A stretch of 64,000 nucleotides of DNA. It comes from Leptobrachium leishanense. Its lineage: Eukaryota; Chordata; Amphibia; Anura; Megophryidae. Position numbers and translations under genes: made by a program. The notes beneath the pieces are model-generated. The model worked only from the letters and a program-made list of their open reading frames with translations. It was not told where the DNA came from and did no database searches. Positions 33,664-43,084 of this stretch are shown piece after piece. The stretch is from NCBI GenBank assembly GCA_009667805.1, contig CM019069.1, positions 49,992,153 to 50,056,152 on the forward strand. Reading direction: 5' to 3'. The number at the start of each line of letters is the position of its first letter. The stretch's first letter is position 1.

Positions 33664-34758
33664 CAGTTGTGTTCAAAATTATTCAACCCCCACTGAAATT
33701 GAGTGTTTTGGCCAGTTTGACATTGATTTTGATCATTCAGTCATCTTGCTTACAATTAAATCAAAGAGGCACGTGTAGGTCAGACAAATATAACATAACA
33801 TTTATAATGAAATAACCACAAATGTATTTTCTGTGCTAACATCATTATCAGTTTTATTCAACCCCCAAGTGACATTCAATCTTAGTACTTAGTACAACAT
33901 CCTTTTACAGTTATAACAGCTTTTAAACGTGAAGCATAGCTTGACACAAGTGTCTTGCAGCGATCTACGGGTATCTTCGCCCATTCGTCATGGGCAAAAG
34001 CCTCCAGTTCAGTCACATTCTTAGGCTTGCGCACTGCAACTGCTTGGAGGCCTTCATTACGCAGTGTGCGCCGTATTGTCTGAGCTGAAACTTCAGTACC
34101 CACATCTGACAAATCTTTTCTCAGTTCCTCAGCAGTCACACGGGGACTTTTCTCCACTCTACGCTTCAGGTAGCGCACAGCAGTCGAAGTCAGCATCTTC
34201 TTTCTGCCACGACCAGGTAGCGTTTCAACAGTGCCCTTTGCCTTGAATTTGCGAATGATGCTTCCTATGGTCTCTCTTGGTATGTTTAACATCTTTGCAA
34301 TCTTCTTATAGCCATTGCCCTTCCTGTGAAGAGTAATCACCTCTTCTCTTGTCTTCCTGGACCATTCTCTTGACTTCTCCATGTTTGTAACCACACCAGT
34401 AAATGTCTAGAAGGAGCTGAGTATCACAGTCATTTTAAAGCTGCCTAATTGGTGCTTATTATGCTTTATTGCTGCTCCGTGACATCCACAGGTGTTTTCA
34501 ATACCTGATTGAAAACACTTGAATGAACCTCTGTTCTTCAGAGTGGTAGTCTTTAAGGGGTTGAATAATTGTGTCAATGAAGAATTCACAAAAGAAACAT
34601 TTACTACTGTATTACAAAACCAATTGATGTCATTTTAGTTGCATATGGTTCTTTAAAACGTCCTTGTAGGATTTCATTCTGAATACAATTACAAATGTAC
34701 ACTAAATTCCCTAAAACCCTTTACAGCATTGGGGGTTGAATAATTTTGAACACAACTG
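33664..34758 (-). mobile_element. Tc1-like DNA transposon, internally deleted, TA flanked
   Basis: Inverted ends CAGTTGTGTTCAAAATTATT and onward lie at both termini, each flanked by TA (33662-33663 and 34759-34760). At 1095 bp it is shorter than a full Tc1 element of about 1.6 kb. The loss lies within the transposase. Confidence 0.9.
33882..34382 (-). CDS. Deleted Tc1 transposase: DNA-binding domains without the catalytic core
   Basis: ATG at 34382-34380 opens a 166-residue frame. The first about 110 residues hold the paired helix-turn-helix region (KKIAKMLNIPRETIGSIIRK; a GRGRKK linker; a second half with SAQTIRRTLRNEGL). The frame then runs into the usual C-terminal tail (ELEAFAHDEWAKIPVDRC ... 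ITVKGCCTKY). The whole DD34E catalytic domain is missing, yet the reading frame is kept. Such a protein could bind the inverted repeats without cutting. The track-like upstream GTG is not needed, since the ATG matches the family start. Confidence 0.85.
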   Translation of the reverse strand: MEKSREWSRKTREEVITLHRKGNGYKKIAKMLNIPRETIGSIIRKFKAKGTVETLPGRGRKKMLTSTAVRYLKRRVEKSPRVTAEELRKDLSDVGTEVSAQTIRRTLRNEGLQAVAVRKPKNVTELEAFAHDEWAKIPVDRCKTLVSSYASRLKAVITVKGCCTKY

Positions 34759-34824
34759 TATATGCACATATATAATCACTTGCGTTATATATATGCACAT
34801 ACACAATCACTCACTTTATATATA

Positions 34825-35819
34825 TGTAGTACTGTGTTTAATTTGGCTCTGAGGACTGCAGCTGTTATGCCTCTAGGGGGAGCCAGAGGACAATGAATGG
34901 GAAAGGAAGGACCCAAGCAAAAAGAAACAGGAAGTAAAAAGCATGCATGCAGCGTGGGCAGAACAAAGTGAGCAAAGAGAGTGAGCAGTCAGATAAGAGA
35001 GATTTTCCAGGATCTGTGCAAGCTGGAGCACAGAGAATCAGCAGCATCCAGTGCTGGAGAGTGTACCTTGGTCTGCTGTATATTGTGCTGGACTGTTCAG
35101 GAGGCAAGTGTGTTTGAAGAGGGGCCCTGTGTTAAGGAGGCCGCAGGCAGAGGGATTTGCTGGCGGCATTGACTTCAGGCAGAGGAGATTCTGCATTCTG
35201 CGTGGGGAAGAATTGATCCAGAGGCTGCAGATTGTTACAACGTTCAAGAGGCCTTCTTGGGACTGTGAGCAACTGAAGTTGTGCGGTAACGAGCATCTTT
35301 TCTCTCTGTCTCGCTGACAGCATTCTATCCATCTTTACACTAACTAAGAATCACACAGCTGCTGAGCGGATTTTACCCACAGCCTTTCCTGTACTGGCAG
35401 CTACGTTATGCTAAAAGGGCCCCATCTCTTATGTGCACCAACTGGTACCCATCATCGCTGTCATTAGGACGAAGATCAGGGTGGTTCCAGGTTGTTTGGG
35501 AGGGTCCTGGGCTGGGAGGTTAGAGAGCAGTTGGTGTGTCTAGTTAGCTACTGTATTACCTGAAATCCTTTTATGCTGCCACTTGCATTTCAATACAAGT
35601 TTATATTGTTTATTGTACCACTGTGTAGTTGTTATTATTAGGTTCCTGCCTGGGCAAACAGTCCATGCCATGGATGCCCAGACAGGTGGAGGCACTGCCA
35701 ACACTATGTATCCTTATTCCCAAAATGCGGAAACTCAGGACCAACAGGTAAAGCAAGAAGGTGTAACCCAGCTGGAGGGTGCCAGCGGGGGCGGCCCCCA
35801 GCGGCAAAAGAGCGTTACA
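34825..35819 (+). repeat. 5' LTR of the Gypsy element
   Basis: It begins TGTAGTACTGTG and ends AAAAGAGCGTTACA. It differs from the 3' LTR at only two positions that I could find (the C of GGAGGCAAGTG and the G of CAAGAGGCC). Its last 150 bp are also the first 50 codons of gag. Confidence 0.95.
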
Positions 35820-37187
35820 GATGGAGGCACTGCTGAGAGGAAAAAGGATACATTTTTCCACCTTACATTTGAGCCACGACCCACGGTGTCGTTTGTAACT
35901 GAGTGGGCTATTAATCAGAGGATACCCATATACCAGGCCCTGATGGTATGCAATATACCACTCCAAGGACAGGCTATGCAATGCATTCGCGTGTTAGAGA
36001 ATCTTATACCAGAGACTATGGTGACCATCAAGGATGTGTTGAGAAACCAAACAGGAGAGAAATATATCCTGGTTTATGCATTGAAGGATCTCAGGAACTG
36101 CACAAAGCCAATAGGTCTTCATTTAAGCGATGAACTATCAGAGTTTTGTCCGATTGTATATGCCGGTGTCAAAGAAGAAGCAGGGGCCATTCCAAAGAGA
36201 TGGCACCGGACATTACCTATTCCACCACAAGAGGAGAAGAGGCTCCGTGTCAACCACATTGATTTTGTGGATGAAATACCGACCACGTCTTCTAGACCTA
36301 GCAATGTGCCAAACCCAACTGAGGCTAGTAATGGCGATATACCAGATGTACTCAGGAAACTCTCAGAGGCAATTGTGACAGCTAATCATACTCATAGCTA
36401 TCGCAAGTTGAGGGTATTCTCAGGGATGCAACCCGTTCCATCGGGAGAAGAGAGTTTTGAAATATGGAAGCGGAATGCAGCACAATTGCTGGGCGAATGG
36501 ACCTGTACTGATGCTATGAAACGACAGAGAATAATGGAGAGTCTGCGGTCCCCAGCTACGGACATTGTGAATGCACATAAAATCTTAAAAGGAGAAATTG
36601 AGTCTCAGGAGTACCTACTGGTATTACAACGAGTATATGGAGATGTGGAGGATGCCGAAAGTCTTCTTAATAAGTTCTATAATACCCGTCAAAAGAAACA
36701 TGAGAGGTTGTCTGACTATGTTACCAGATTGCAAGTGTTTTTGGGAAAACTGATGGAAAAGAATGTAGTGTTACCTGCTCAAGCTCATGTGAAATTGACA
36801 AAACAAGTATTGCGGGGTGCCTTGTCCGATGACCCAGTAATTGTTACTTTGCGAGCAGGACTGACTAAAGAAGATTTAGATTTTATATTGCTCATAACCC
36901 AAGTGAAGGAGATCGAGAGTCAGATATTTTCTCCTGCCACCTCCAAAGAAAACCTGACGAAACCTCGGGAAAAAGAGAACACTGAAATGGCTAGCCTCAG
37001 GGAAAGACTAGCAGAATTAGAGTCTCAGTCACATCCTCCACGGTCCGAGCGGGATCCGAAAAGGGCAGAGCCCACCCGGCTGACTCGAAATCAACCAAGG
37101 AGAGGAAATGTTTTACTTGCGGCCAGCCAGGACATTTTGCCAGGGAATGCCCTGCCCCTTCGGGAGAAGAAGACGGGCATGTGCTAG
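35670..37187 (+). CDS. Gypsy Gag, PNMA-like
   Basis: The frame from the ATG at 35670 (MDAQTGGGTANTMYPYSQ) has 505 codons. An N-terminal domain of about residues 60-150 (YQALMVCNIPLQG) resembles the RRM-like head of PNMA proteins. The central part (YRKLRVFSGMQPVPSGEESF, then MESLRSPATDIV and LSDYVTRLQVFLGKLM) is the capsid-like core shared with the domesticated PNMA family. A coiled-coil-like Glu/Arg-rich stretch follows. Gag would assemble RNA-containing particles. The start lies inside the 5' LTR. Its CCHC zinc knuckle lies in the pol frame, not this one. A further upstream ATG at 35583 in the same frame is less likely. Confidence 0.85.
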   Translation: MDAQTGGGTANTMYPYSQNAETQDQQVKQEGVTQLEGASGGGPQRQKSVTDGGTAERKKDTFFHLTFEPRPTVSFVTEWAINQRIPIYQALMVCNIPLQGQAMQCIRVLENLIPETMVTIKDVLRNQTGEKYILVYALKDLRNCTKPIGLHLSDELSEFCPIVYAGVKEEAGAIPKRWHRTLPIPPQEEKRLRVNHIDFVDEIPTTSSRPSNVPNPTEASNGDIPDVLRKLSEAIVTANHTHSYRKLRVFSGMQPVPSGEESFEIWKRNAAQLLGEWTCTDAMKRQRIMESLRSPATDIVNAHKILKGEIESQEYLLVLQRVYGDVEDAESLLNKFYNTRQKKHERLSDYVTRLQVFLGKLMEKNVVLPAQAHVKLTKQVLRGALSDDPVIVTLRAGLTKEDLDFILLITQVKEIESQIFSPATSKENLTKPREKENTEMASLRERLAELESQSHPPRSERDPKRAEPTRLTRNQPRRGNVLLAASQDILPGNALPLREKKTGMC

Positions 37188-40100
37188 TGATAGGACCCCT
37201 GGAAGACAGTACAGTTTTCTCAAAGAAAATTAAGAAAAAAAAGAGAAACTGGACTAAAAAAAGAGCTCCTCGTTTACAGGCCAATCCCAAAGTAGGGCCC
37301 AGGTCTATCATCCATGTACTAATCAATGGCATCTATGCTTCAGCACTGTTAGATACTGGGTCACAGGTGACTATAGTTTACAGGTCATTCTATGAGCAGC
37401 ATTTAAAGCATCTGCCCTTACTGCCCACTGAAGAGATGCAGCTATGGGGCATGGGAGATCAAGTCTGCAAGACTGATGGAAGCATCAAGGTCGCCATCAC
37501 CATTCCTCAGTTGAATACCGGAACAGAACAGAGCATGGAGTTGGAGGCCATAATCTGCCCAGATGTGAAGAAAGTTTGTGCCCCCATCATACTCGGGACC
37601 AATGCCAGGGTGGTGCAGGATGTATTCAGAAACTACCTTGGGGGAACGAGGGGTGCTTCACTGGATCATCTGATGGAAGTTAGTCCGCACCTTGGAGAAG
37701 AGTGTCAGCGACTGGCATTGCAGGCTAAAGCTGGGAAATGCCATTACATCGGAATTGGAGCTGTGTTCATCAGACCAGGTGAAACACTATCCCTACGGGC
37801 CTCGGCAACTCTACATGATGGAATTTTAGATGGTGGGCGACAATACTTAATTGAATCCCTTCCGGAGGATGACGCTCAGAAAGGATGGATGGTCATACCT
37901 GAAGTTAAAGACTGGAAGAACCACCGGGGGCAAGCCTTTCCGGTGATGGTGCAAAACCTAACTCACACTGAAGTGCGTATAGACCGGGGTCAGCTGCTGG
38001 GAGTGATCCACCTGCTAGACCAAATCTCCTCGATTATGGCAGTGACAGCTGAAGAGGGGAAGATGCCCGGGACTCCTGCGGATTTCAGTCTAGAGGATTC
38101 TCCCCTATCCCAGGAATGGAAGGATAGTCTCCGAACTAAACTCCAAGCCAGAGAGAGTGTGTTCTCCAAAGAAGAGATGGATGTAGGCTGTGCAAAAAGT
38201 GCCACCCATGCCATCCGATTATCCAACTTTGCCCCCTTTCGGGAAAGATCTAGACGTATTCCACCCCGTGACATACAAGATGTCAGGGATATTCTCCATC
38301 AGATGGAAGGAGCAGGGATTATTACAGAATCTCGTAGCCCCTATGCATCCCCAATCGTAGTAGTACGCAAGAAGAATGGATCAGTCCGGCTGTGCATAGA
38401 TTACAGGACACTAAATAAGCGCACCATACCAGACCAGTATACGTTGCCCCGGATAGAAGATCTGCTGAATGCTCTGTCTGGAAGTCAGTGGTTCAGTGTA
38501 CTTGATCTAAGGTCTGGGTATTACCAGGTACCCATGAAGGTAGATGATCAGGAAAAAACCGCCTTTATCTGTCCTCTGGGATTTTACCAGTTTACGCGGA
38601 TGCCCCAAGGTATCACTGGAGCTCCCGCCACTTTCCAACGTCTAATGGAGAAAACCGTTGGGGATATGAACCCTCGAGAGTGCTTGGTGTACTTGGATGA
38701 TCTCATAGTGTTTGGGAAGACTCCAGAGGAGCATGAGCACCGACTATTGAAAGTGTTGGATAGACTTGAAGCTGAGGGATTAAAACTATCCTTAGACAAA
38801 TGCAAGTTCGCTAGAAGCTCTGTCACCTACGTGGGACATATAGTTTCTGCCCAAGGGGTTGCAACTGACCCGGCCAAAATCGAAGCTGTGGTGAACTGGC
38901 CCAAGCCGGATAATGTTGGAGAACTAAGGTCCTTTCTTGGATTCTGTGGGTATTACCGTAGATTTGTGGAAGGCTACTCCAAGATAGCGCACGAATTGCA
39001 TAATCTCCTAAAAGGCTCTTTAAGTGCAGATGGTTCTAAAGTGTTATATTCCAGAGATTCCTTCGGGGAAAAATGGACCTCTGAATGCGAGCAGGCTTTC
39101 CTCACCCTGAAGAAGAAGCTCACTGAAGCCCCAGTGCTGGCCTATGCAGATCCTGAAAGGCCTTATGTGCTCCATGTAGATGCTAGTCTGGAGGGCGTAG
39201 GAGGTGTACTACACCAGAGTTATGCTGAGGGACTGAGACCAGTTGCTTACATTAGTCGAAGCATAACAGGGAGTGAGAAGAACTACCCGGTCCACAAGCT
39301 GGAATTTTTGGCTCTTAAATGGGCAATAGTAGACAAACTTCATGATTATCTGTATGGGACAGAGTTTGAAGTAAGAACGGATAACAATCCCCTTACTTAC
39401 ATACAGACGACAGCAAAACTGGATGCCACCGGACATCGATGGTTGGCGGCGTTGTCGAATTACCGTTTCCATCTGAGATATAAACCGGGCCCCAAAAACA
39501 TCAGTGCAGATGCGCTATCACGGCGACCCGGGCTTCCTCCTCATCAAGAAGAAGAGGAGTGGGAAGAAGTCCCTGGACCTGGAGTGAGGGCTCTATGTAA
39601 TACGGCGGTAGTTGTAGAACACCCAGAAGATTTTACCGAACTTAGGGGAATAGACTCCATTAGCTGTTCACCTGGAGTTGTGCCCGAAGCCTTCAGTGCT
39701 CCCATTATTCTACAGCATTGGTCAGATATCACGACAGCGGACAAGCGGAGAGCTCAGGCTCAAGATTGGCATGTAGGCAATGTCATCAAGGCCGTGAAGG
39801 CGAAGAATCCTGACCTTCTGACCAGTCTTCCCTCAGGACTGAAGGAGATATTTCGGCGAGAATGGAGCAAATTGCATCTGGAGGAAGGGTTGTTGTATCG
39901 GATTATTGAGTACCATGATCACCCAGATCGCAAGCAGTTGGTGCTCCCTCACCGGTTCAGGGGGATGGTTCTGAGAGCCCTACACGATCAGCATGGACAT
40001 CTTGGAATAGACAAAACATATGGTCTAGTGCAAGATAGATTTTTTTGGCCAAAGATGAGAGAGACGGTGGAGCAGTACATAAAAACCTGCAAAAGATGCA

Positions 40101-41518
40101 TACAGAGGAAGACCCTACCCGTAAAGGCTGCACCCATGGGCCATCTTAAAAGTAATGGTCCCCTGGATCTGGTCTGCATGGATTTTCTGTGTATTGAAAA
40201 TGACTCTGCTGGCATTGGAAATGTCCTGGTGGTTACAGATCATTTCACACGCTACGCACAAGCATTTCCCACCAAAGATCAAAAGGCATTGACGGTAGCC
40301 AAGACTTTGTGGCAAAAGTACTTTGTGCATTATGGTCTGCCCAATCGGATACATTCTGATCAGGGCAGAGATTTTGAAAGTCGAATCATCAAGGAATTCC
40401 TGAGCTTGCTCAACGTTAATAAGTCAAGGACTACTCCCTATCACCCAGAAGGCGATGCACAGCCTGAGCGATTTAACAGGACCCTTTTGGATATGTTGGG
40501 TACACTGCCACACGTAGAAAAAAGAGCTTGGAGTCGGCATGTGGAAGCTATGGTGCATGCTTACAACTGTACGAGACATGAATCTACTGGATTTTCACCA
40601 TATTTCTTAATGTTTGGGAGGGAAGCCCGCTTGCCCATAGATTTGAGGCTGGGAGTTTCTTCAGATGGGTCGAGTCTTGTCTCTCATTATCAATATGTCA
40701 AGTCACTGAAACAGAACCTTCAGAGAGCTTATGAATTATCTATTCAGTCTGCTGCTAAGTTGAATGAACAAAACAAGAGGCGCTATGATGCCAAAGTAAA
40801 ATATAGAGAGATACAGCCCGGGGATAAAGTTCTTCTCCGGAATCTAGGGGTGCCTGGGAAACATAAGCTTGCAGATAGATGGAAAGACATTCTGTTTGAA
40901 GTGGTCGCCAAGTTGCCAGGACTTCCTGTATACAAGATCAAGGGACCAGAAGGTCGTATCAAGGCATGGCACAGGAACCATCTGCTGCCAGTGTTATACT
41001 CCCAAGAAGAGTTCCAGAAAGGAAATGAAGAGAGTGAGAATATATCCGCACCACCTGTAAGGGGCATGGAGGAGACAGTGCAAGACTGTAATGCGGAGAG
41101 AGCTAAAGAAAAGACCCTAGAATCCACTGACCACAGTGACGAGTGGTGGATGGTACAAGACACTTCTCAGCAGCCACCTCCCTCTCCTCCCATAGCCTCT
41201 TCTACATTGGATCCAAACAGCCCTAGTTTTGTGCCTGGGACCCCTGAAAGAGACTCTTGTATCATGGGAAAGCCAGGGCCTCAAGCCTCTGGTGACCTCC
41301 CCAACCCAATGGCAGGAGCCGAAGATTCCCAGGCACACTATGGACTTCCTCAGAGAGAATTGAGACAGGGCACTAGAGCGAGACAACCTCCCAGGGTTCT
41401 TACTTACGATCACGTTGGAGAACCTAGCTATGTCCCAGTGCCTCAGCTACACTGTAAAGTTGTTGATTTCCTGTATGCTTTTGCAGAAATGATGAATATG
41501 GGAACTCCTGTTTATTAG
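36995..41518 (+). CDS. Gypsy Pol (zinc knuckle, protease, RT, RNase H, integrase)
   Basis: The frame is open from just after a TAG at 36992-36994 to 41518, without breaks. It overlaps gag by about 190 bp in the -1 frame. In order it has a CCHC knuckle (CFTCGQPGHFAREC, 37109-37150), an aspartic protease (ALLDTGSQVTIV), and reverse transcriptase with LCIDYRTLNKRTIPDQYTLP and YLDD. RNase H (VLHVDASLEGVGG) follows, then integrase with an HHCC finger and a DDE set (VCMDFLC, IHSDQGRDF, PERFNRT). A GPY/F-like end and a Pro/Ser-rich tail close it; no chromodomain was seen. Pol copies and inserts the element. All key residues are present. Confidence 0.93.
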   Translation, partial: PQGKTSRIRVSVTSSTVRAGSEKGRAHPADSKSTKERKCFTCGQPGHFARECPAPSGEEDGHVLVIGPLEDSTVFSKKIKKKKRNWTKKRAPRLQANPKVGPRSIIHVLINGIYASALLDTGSQVTIVYRSFYEQHLKHLPLLPTEEMQLWGMGDQVCKTDGSIKVAITIPQLNTGTEQSMELEAIICPDVKKVCAPIILGTNARVVQDVFRNYLGGTRGASLDHLMEVSPHLGEECQRLALQAKAGKCHYIGIGAVFIRPGETLSLRASATLHDGILDGGRQYLIESLPEDDAQKGWMVIPEVKDWKNHRGQAFPVMVQNLTHTEVRIDRGQLLGVIHLLDQISSIMAVTAEEGKMPGTPADFSLEDSPLSQEWKDSLRTKLQARESVFSKEEMDVGCAKSATHAIRLSNFAPFRERSRRIPPRDIQDVRDILHQMEGAGIITESRSPYASPIVVVRKKNGSVRLCIDYRTLNKRTIPDQYTLPRIEDLLNALSGSQWFSVLDLRSGYYQVPMKVDDQEKTAFICPLGFYQFTRMPQGITGAPATFQRLMEKTVGDMNPRECLVYLDDLIVFGKTPEEHEHRLLKVLDRLEAEGLKLSLDKCKFARSSVTYVGHIVSAQGVATDPAKIEAVVNWPKPDNVGELRSFLGFCGYYRRFVEGYSKIAHELHNLLKGSLSADGSKVLYSRDSFGEKWTSECEQAFLTLKKKLTEAPVLAYADPERPYVLHVDASLEGVGGVLHQSYAEGLRPVAYISRSITGSEKNYPVHKLEFLALKWAIVDKLHDYLYGTEFEVRTDNNPLTYIQTTAKLDATGHRWLAALSNYRFHLRYKPGPKNISADALSRRPGLPPHQEEEEWEEVPGPGVRALCNTAVVVEHPEDFTELRGIDSISCSPGVVPEAFSAPIILQHWSDITTADKRRAQAQDWHVGNVIKAVKAKNPDLLTSLPSGLKEIFRREWSKLHLEEGLLYRIIEYHDHPDRKQLVLPHRFRGMVLRALHDQHGHLGIDKTYGLVQDRFFWPKMRETVEQYIKTCKRCIQRKTLPVKAAPMGHLKSNGPLDLVCMDFLCIENDSAGIGNVLVVTDHFTRYAQAFPTKDQKALTVAKTLWQKYFVHYGLPNRIHSDQGRDFESRIIKEFLSLLNVNKSRTTPYHPEGDAQPERFNRTLLDMLGTLPHVEKRAWSRHVEAMVHAYNCTRHESTGFSPYFLMFGREARLPIDLRLGVSSDGSSLVSHYQYVKSLKQNLQRAYELSIQSAAKLNEQNKRRYDAKVKYREIQPGDKVLLRNLGVPGKHKLADRWKDILFEVVAKLPGLPVYKIKGPEGRIKAWHRNHLLPVLYSQEEFQKGNEESENISAPPVRGMEETVQDCNAERAKEKTLESTDHSDEWWMVQDTSQQPPPSPPIASSTLDPNSPSFVPGTPERDSCIMGKPGPQASGDLPNPMAGAEDSQAHYGLPQRELRQGTRARQPPRVLTYDHVGEPSYVPVPQLHCKVVDFLYAFAEMMNMGTPVY

Positions 41519-41675
41519 AGCAGACTTCAAGATAGTTGACAATTGTCTAGATAGGACTGTTATGCAGGACTGTCATGCATAAAGATATATGTTGCCGTTG
41601 TTTTTTTTTGTGTGTGTTTTTGCACCTGGCTGGTCTTGCCAGTGGAAGGCAAGGAATTTTTTTCGAGGGGGAGAA

Positions 41676-42670
41676 TGTAGTACTGTGTTTAATTTGGCTC
41701 TGAGGACTGCAGCTGTTATGCCTCTAGGGGGAGCCAGAGGACAATGAATGGGAAAGGAAGGACCCAAGCAAAAAGAAACAGGAAGTAAAAAGCATGCATG
41801 CAGCGTGGGCAGAACAAAGTGAGCAAAGAGAGTGAGCAGTCAGATAAGAGAGATTTTCCAGGATCTGTGCAAGCTGGAGCACAGAGAATCAGCAGCATCC
41901 AGTGCTGGAGAGTGTACCTTGGTCTGCTGTATATTGTGCTGGACTGTTCAGGAGGAAAGTGTGTTTGAAGAGGGGCCCTGTGTTAAGGAGGCCGCAGGCA
42001 GAGGGATTTGCTGGCGGCATTGACTTCAGGCAGAGGAGATTCTGCATTCTGCGTGGGGAAGAATTGATCCAGAGGCTGCAGATTGTTACAACGTTCAAGA
42101 AGCCTTCTTGGGACTGTGAGCAACTGAAGTTGTGCGGTAACGAGCATCTTTTCTCTCTGTCTCGCTGACAGCATTCTATCCATCTTTACACTAACTAAGA
42201 ATCACACAGCTGCTGAGCGGATTTTACCCACAGCCTTTCCTGTACTGGCAGCTACGTTATGCTAAAAGGGCCCCATCTCTTATGTGCACCAACTGGTACC
42301 CATCATCGCTGTCATTAGGACGAAGATCAGGGTGGTTCCAGGTTGTTTGGGAGGGTCCTGGGCTGGGAGGTTAGAGAGCAGTTGGTGTGTCTAGTTAGCT
42401 ACTGTATTACCTGAAATCCTTTTATGCTGCCACTTGCATTTCAATACAAGTTTATATTGTTTATTGTACCACTGTGTAGTTGTTATTATTAGGTTCCTGC
42501 CTGGGCAAACAGTCCATGCCATGGATGCCCAGACAGGTGGAGGCACTGCCAACACTATGTATCCTTATTCCCAAAATGCGGAAACTCAGGACCAACAGGT
42601 AAAGCAAGAAGGTGTAACCCAGCTGGAGGGTGCCAGCGGGGGCGGCCCCCAGCGGCAAAAGAGCGTTACA
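41676..42670 (+). repeat. 3' LTR of the Gypsy element
   Basis: It has the same length as the 5' LTR (995 bp) and is nearly identical. It is preceded by the purine tract GAGGGGGAGAA and followed by a (TA)n, ATGCACATATATA-rich microsatellite (42671-42860) that matches the sequence before the 5' LTR. Confidence 0.95.
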
Positions 42671-43084
42671 TATATATATGCACATATATATAATCACATG
42701 CTTTATACTTGTAACTGTACATATATGTAGATGCACATATATAAACGCTCAACATATACACATACATAATCACTTTATAGATATATATATATACACACGC
42801 TCTCTGGATATATACACATTAACTCTCTTTAAATATATATATATAAACACTATCTAGAGGCTGACTAAATCTATTATATTATATATAGTGTGCATGAAAT
42901 GTAGGAAAATAACAATACATGTATTATTTATTATCCCCCCCCCCCTTTGCCCGGCGTTGCTGTGTGACGCATGTCATGGGGAGATCACATGCTCTGCACC
43001 TTCTACAAATACTTATTTGAGCAGGGATAATTTATATAAAGGGTTAAATCAAGAGGAAAAAATCTGCATTAACTGCAGGAAGTC

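Larger units (their letters stand above)
34825..42670 (+). mobile_element. Complete Ty3/Gypsy LTR retrotransposon, 7.85 kb
   Basis: Two 995-bp LTRs with TG...CA ends flank a gag and a pol frame. TATA, at least, is repeated on both sides within a TA-rich microsatellite, so the target duplication length is ambiguous. The purine-rich tract GAGGGGGAGAA lies directly before the 3' LTR. Order protease, RT, RNase H, integrase places it in Ty3/Gypsy. No envelope frame is present. It sits in sense-opposite orientation inside intron 1 of the unrecognised gene. Confidence 0.95.

Noticed and set aside
33882..34394. Host transcription factor with paired-like helix-turn-helix domains
   Set aside because: It sits between Tc1 inverted repeats flanked by TA and ends in the typical Tc1 C-terminus.
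41519..41675. Envelope gene downstream of the Gypsy pol
   Set aside because: Only about 150 bp separate the pol stop from the 3' LTR, with no coding potential.
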